Part shown: in pieces, positions 62,842-64,000 of the stretch | How positions within the stretch are numbered: position 1 is the stretch's first letter | Layout of the letters: each line of letters begins with the position of its first letter | NCBI RefSeq assembly: GCF_002742335.1 | Contig: NZ_MDGR01000007.1 | Location: forward strand, 3,290,501 to 3,354,500 | DNA length: 64,000 bases | Origin: Reichenbachiella sp. 5M10 | GTDB taxonomy: Bacteria > Bacteroidota > Bacteroidia > Cytophagales > Cyclobacteriaceae | Direction: 5' to 3' | Program-made: the position numbers and the translations under genes | The notes under the pieces: generated by a model | What the model saw: the letters and a program-made list of their open reading frames with translations, nothing else | Told to the model about the DNA's origin: nothing | Databases searched by the model: none

Positions 62842-64000
62842 ATGTCCTTTATCATATTTACCTCAATAGTTGCCTTCACTTTGGTGATCTTGCTATTGGT
62901 TTTTATACTACTTTTTGCCCAATCTAAATTGGTGCAGTCGGGTGATGTCAACATCACTATCAACGGTGACACAGCTAACCCAGTGGTCACAGCAGCAGGG
63001 TCTACTCTACTGAGTACACTTTCTGGACAAAAAATATTCCTACCCTCAGCATGTGGTGGAGGTGGTACTTGCGCAATGTGTAAGTGTAAGGTCATCGATG
63101 GTGGAGGAGACGTACTCCCTACAGAAGTCGGTCACCTCAATCGTACGGAGCAAAAAGAGCACGTGAGATTGGCTTGTCAAGTCAAAGTGAAAGAGGACAT
63201 GAACATTGAGATTCCAGAAGAAATCTTCGGCATCAAAAAATGGGAATGTGAGGTAGTCTCTAACTACAACGTAGCAACATTCATCAAGGCATTCATCGTG
63301 AGATTGCCAGAAGGTGAAACCTTGAACTTCGAAGCTGGAGGGTACATCCAAGTAGACGTACCGAAGTGTGAAGTAGACTTCAGCAAGGACATTGACATCT
63401 CTCCCGAACCAAATGATCCTGCAGGACCAGACAAATTCAAAGAAGACTGGGACAAATTTGGAATTTGGGATTTGAAAATGAAAAACGACGAGGAGATATT
63501 CAGAGCCTACTCGATGGCCAACCACCCTGCCGAAGGCAACATCGTGATGCTAACGATCCGTATCGCTACCCCACCATGGGATAGAGCCAAAAACGCATGG
63601 ATGGATGTCAACCCAGGAATCTGTTCTTCTTATGTATTCTCTAGAAAACCAGGTGACAAAGTAACAATCTCTGGACCATATGGTGAATTCTTCATCAAAG
63701 AGACAGAGGCCGAAATGATCTACGTAGGCGGTGGTGCAGGTATGGCTCCAATGAGATCTCACCTTTTCCACCTGTTCCATACCTTGAAAACAGGGAGAAA
63801 AGTAACCTACTGGTACGGTGGACGATCCAAAAGAGAATTATTCTACGAAGAAGACTTCAGAAAGATCGAAAGAGAATTTCCGAACTTCCAATTCGAAATC
63901 GTACTCTCAGACCCTCTACCAGAAGACAACTGGGTAGAGAAAAAAGACATGGATGATACAGAAGGTGATGGTTTCTTAGGGTTTGTTCACAATGCCGTGA
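62842..64000 (+). CDS. nqrF: Na+-translocating NADH:quinone reductase subunit F, 3' end outside window
   Basis: The first 386 residues are visible; the gene runs past base 64000 (family length about 405-410). There is an N-terminal TM helix (about 3-26) and a ferredoxin domain whose 2Fe-2S ligands are Cys71, Cys77, Cys80 and Cys112 ('LPSACGGGGTCAMC', 'RLACQV'). The flavin domain has 'FRAYSMANHP' (FAD), and the NADH-binding 'VGGGAGMAPMRSH' and 'YGGRSKRELFYEEDF' blocks are typical. NqrF takes electrons from NADH and starts the sodium-pumping chain. nqrA-E are not upstream: the gene before it is the divergent VOC gene. Confidence 0.97.
   Translation, partial: MSFIIFTSIVAFTLVILLLVFILLFAQSKLVQSGDVNITINGDTANPVVTAAGSTLLSTLSGQKIFLPSACGGGGTCAMCKCKVIDGGGDVLPTEVGHLNRTEQKEHVRLACQVKVKEDMNIEIPEEIFGIKKWECEVVSNYNVATFIKAFIVRLPEGETLNFEAGGYIQVDVPKCEVDFSKDIDISPEPNDPAGPDKFKEDWDKFGIWDLKMKNDEEIFRAYSMANHPAEGNIVMLTIRIATPPWDRAKNAWMDVNPGICSSYVFSRKPGDKVTISGPYGEFFIKETEAEMIYVGGGAGMAPMRSHLFHLFHTLKTGRKVTYWYGGRSKRELFYEEDFRKIEREFPNFQFEIVLSDPLPEDNWVEKKDMDDTEGDGFLGFVHNAV

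Noticed and set aside
1-64000. tRNA, rRNA, prophage or insertion-sequence genes
   Set aside because: No cloverleaf sequences, rRNA segments, phage structural genes or transposase frames were recognised on either strand by eye.

Overview
The window looks like chromosomal DNA of a marine-type gliding bacterium of the phylum Bacteroidota, most likely order Cytophagales; the genus cannot be fixed from sequence alone. The evidence is a SusC/SusD pair with a hybrid two-component regulator, type IX secretion (T9SS) C-terminal sorting domains, a PorP/SprF-family protein beside a giant repetitive adhesin, NqrF, and near absence of Shine-Dalgarno sites. Base composition is moderate (about half GC), with AT-richer islands near 16.8-18.7 kb and 47.8-51.3 kb.

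Layout. 1-6.5 kb: a partial M16 zinc peptidase, an APC permease whose leader carries an 18-bp perfect inverted repeat, a rhomboid protease fused to MORN-like repeats and a TonB-C-like tail, and an ECF sigma factor. 6.5-10.6 kb: a tight four-gene amidoligase operon (C39-like peptidase, RimK-type ATP-grasp with an N-terminal RLAN-like domain, GCS2 ligase, N-formylglutamate amidohydrolase), of a kind predicted to make or modify an unknown peptide or amide. 10.9-16 kb: a fatty acid desaturase, a cadherin-like lipoprotein, a ThuA-like protein and an AztD-like zinc-chaperone lipoprotein behind two identical palindromic operators. 16-18.8 kb: an accessory patch with a palindromic repeat pair, a degenerate group II intron-like RNA, a secreted hypothetical protein, and a HEPN-motif protein abutting a DUF4926-type small protein.

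18.8-34.7 kb: a polysaccharide utilisation locus (PUL) for beta-1,4-galactan or arabinogalactan. On the minus strand it reads SusC, SusD, SusE/F-like lipoprotein, surface GH53 lipoprotein, a large GH-A clan enzyme and a second GH53 with a T9SS signal. A divergent 1360-residue hybrid sensor/regulator probably senses the released sugar. Likely workflow: surface GH53 cuts galactan, SusCD imports the oligosaccharides, and further hydrolases shorten them.

34.7-45.9 kb: mostly housekeeping minus-strand genes (phosphodiesterase, SLC12-type cotransporter, large membrane-anchored protein, THUMP methyltransferase, M20 dipeptidase, a frameshifted four-helix-bundle gene, pyrF), then a plus-strand toxin-antitoxin pair running straight into a radical SAM/SPASM gene. 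46-51.3 kb: a PKD lipoprotein ending in a metzincin motif and AT-rich secreted proteins including an S41 peptidase. 51.5-62.2 kb: a T9SS adhesin cassette made of a ~2640-residue protein with 19 tandem repeats and a type B sorting domain, a SprF-like protein and an OmpA/PD40 protein. 62.2-64 kb: a VOC-family protein and a divergent nqrF that runs off the window.
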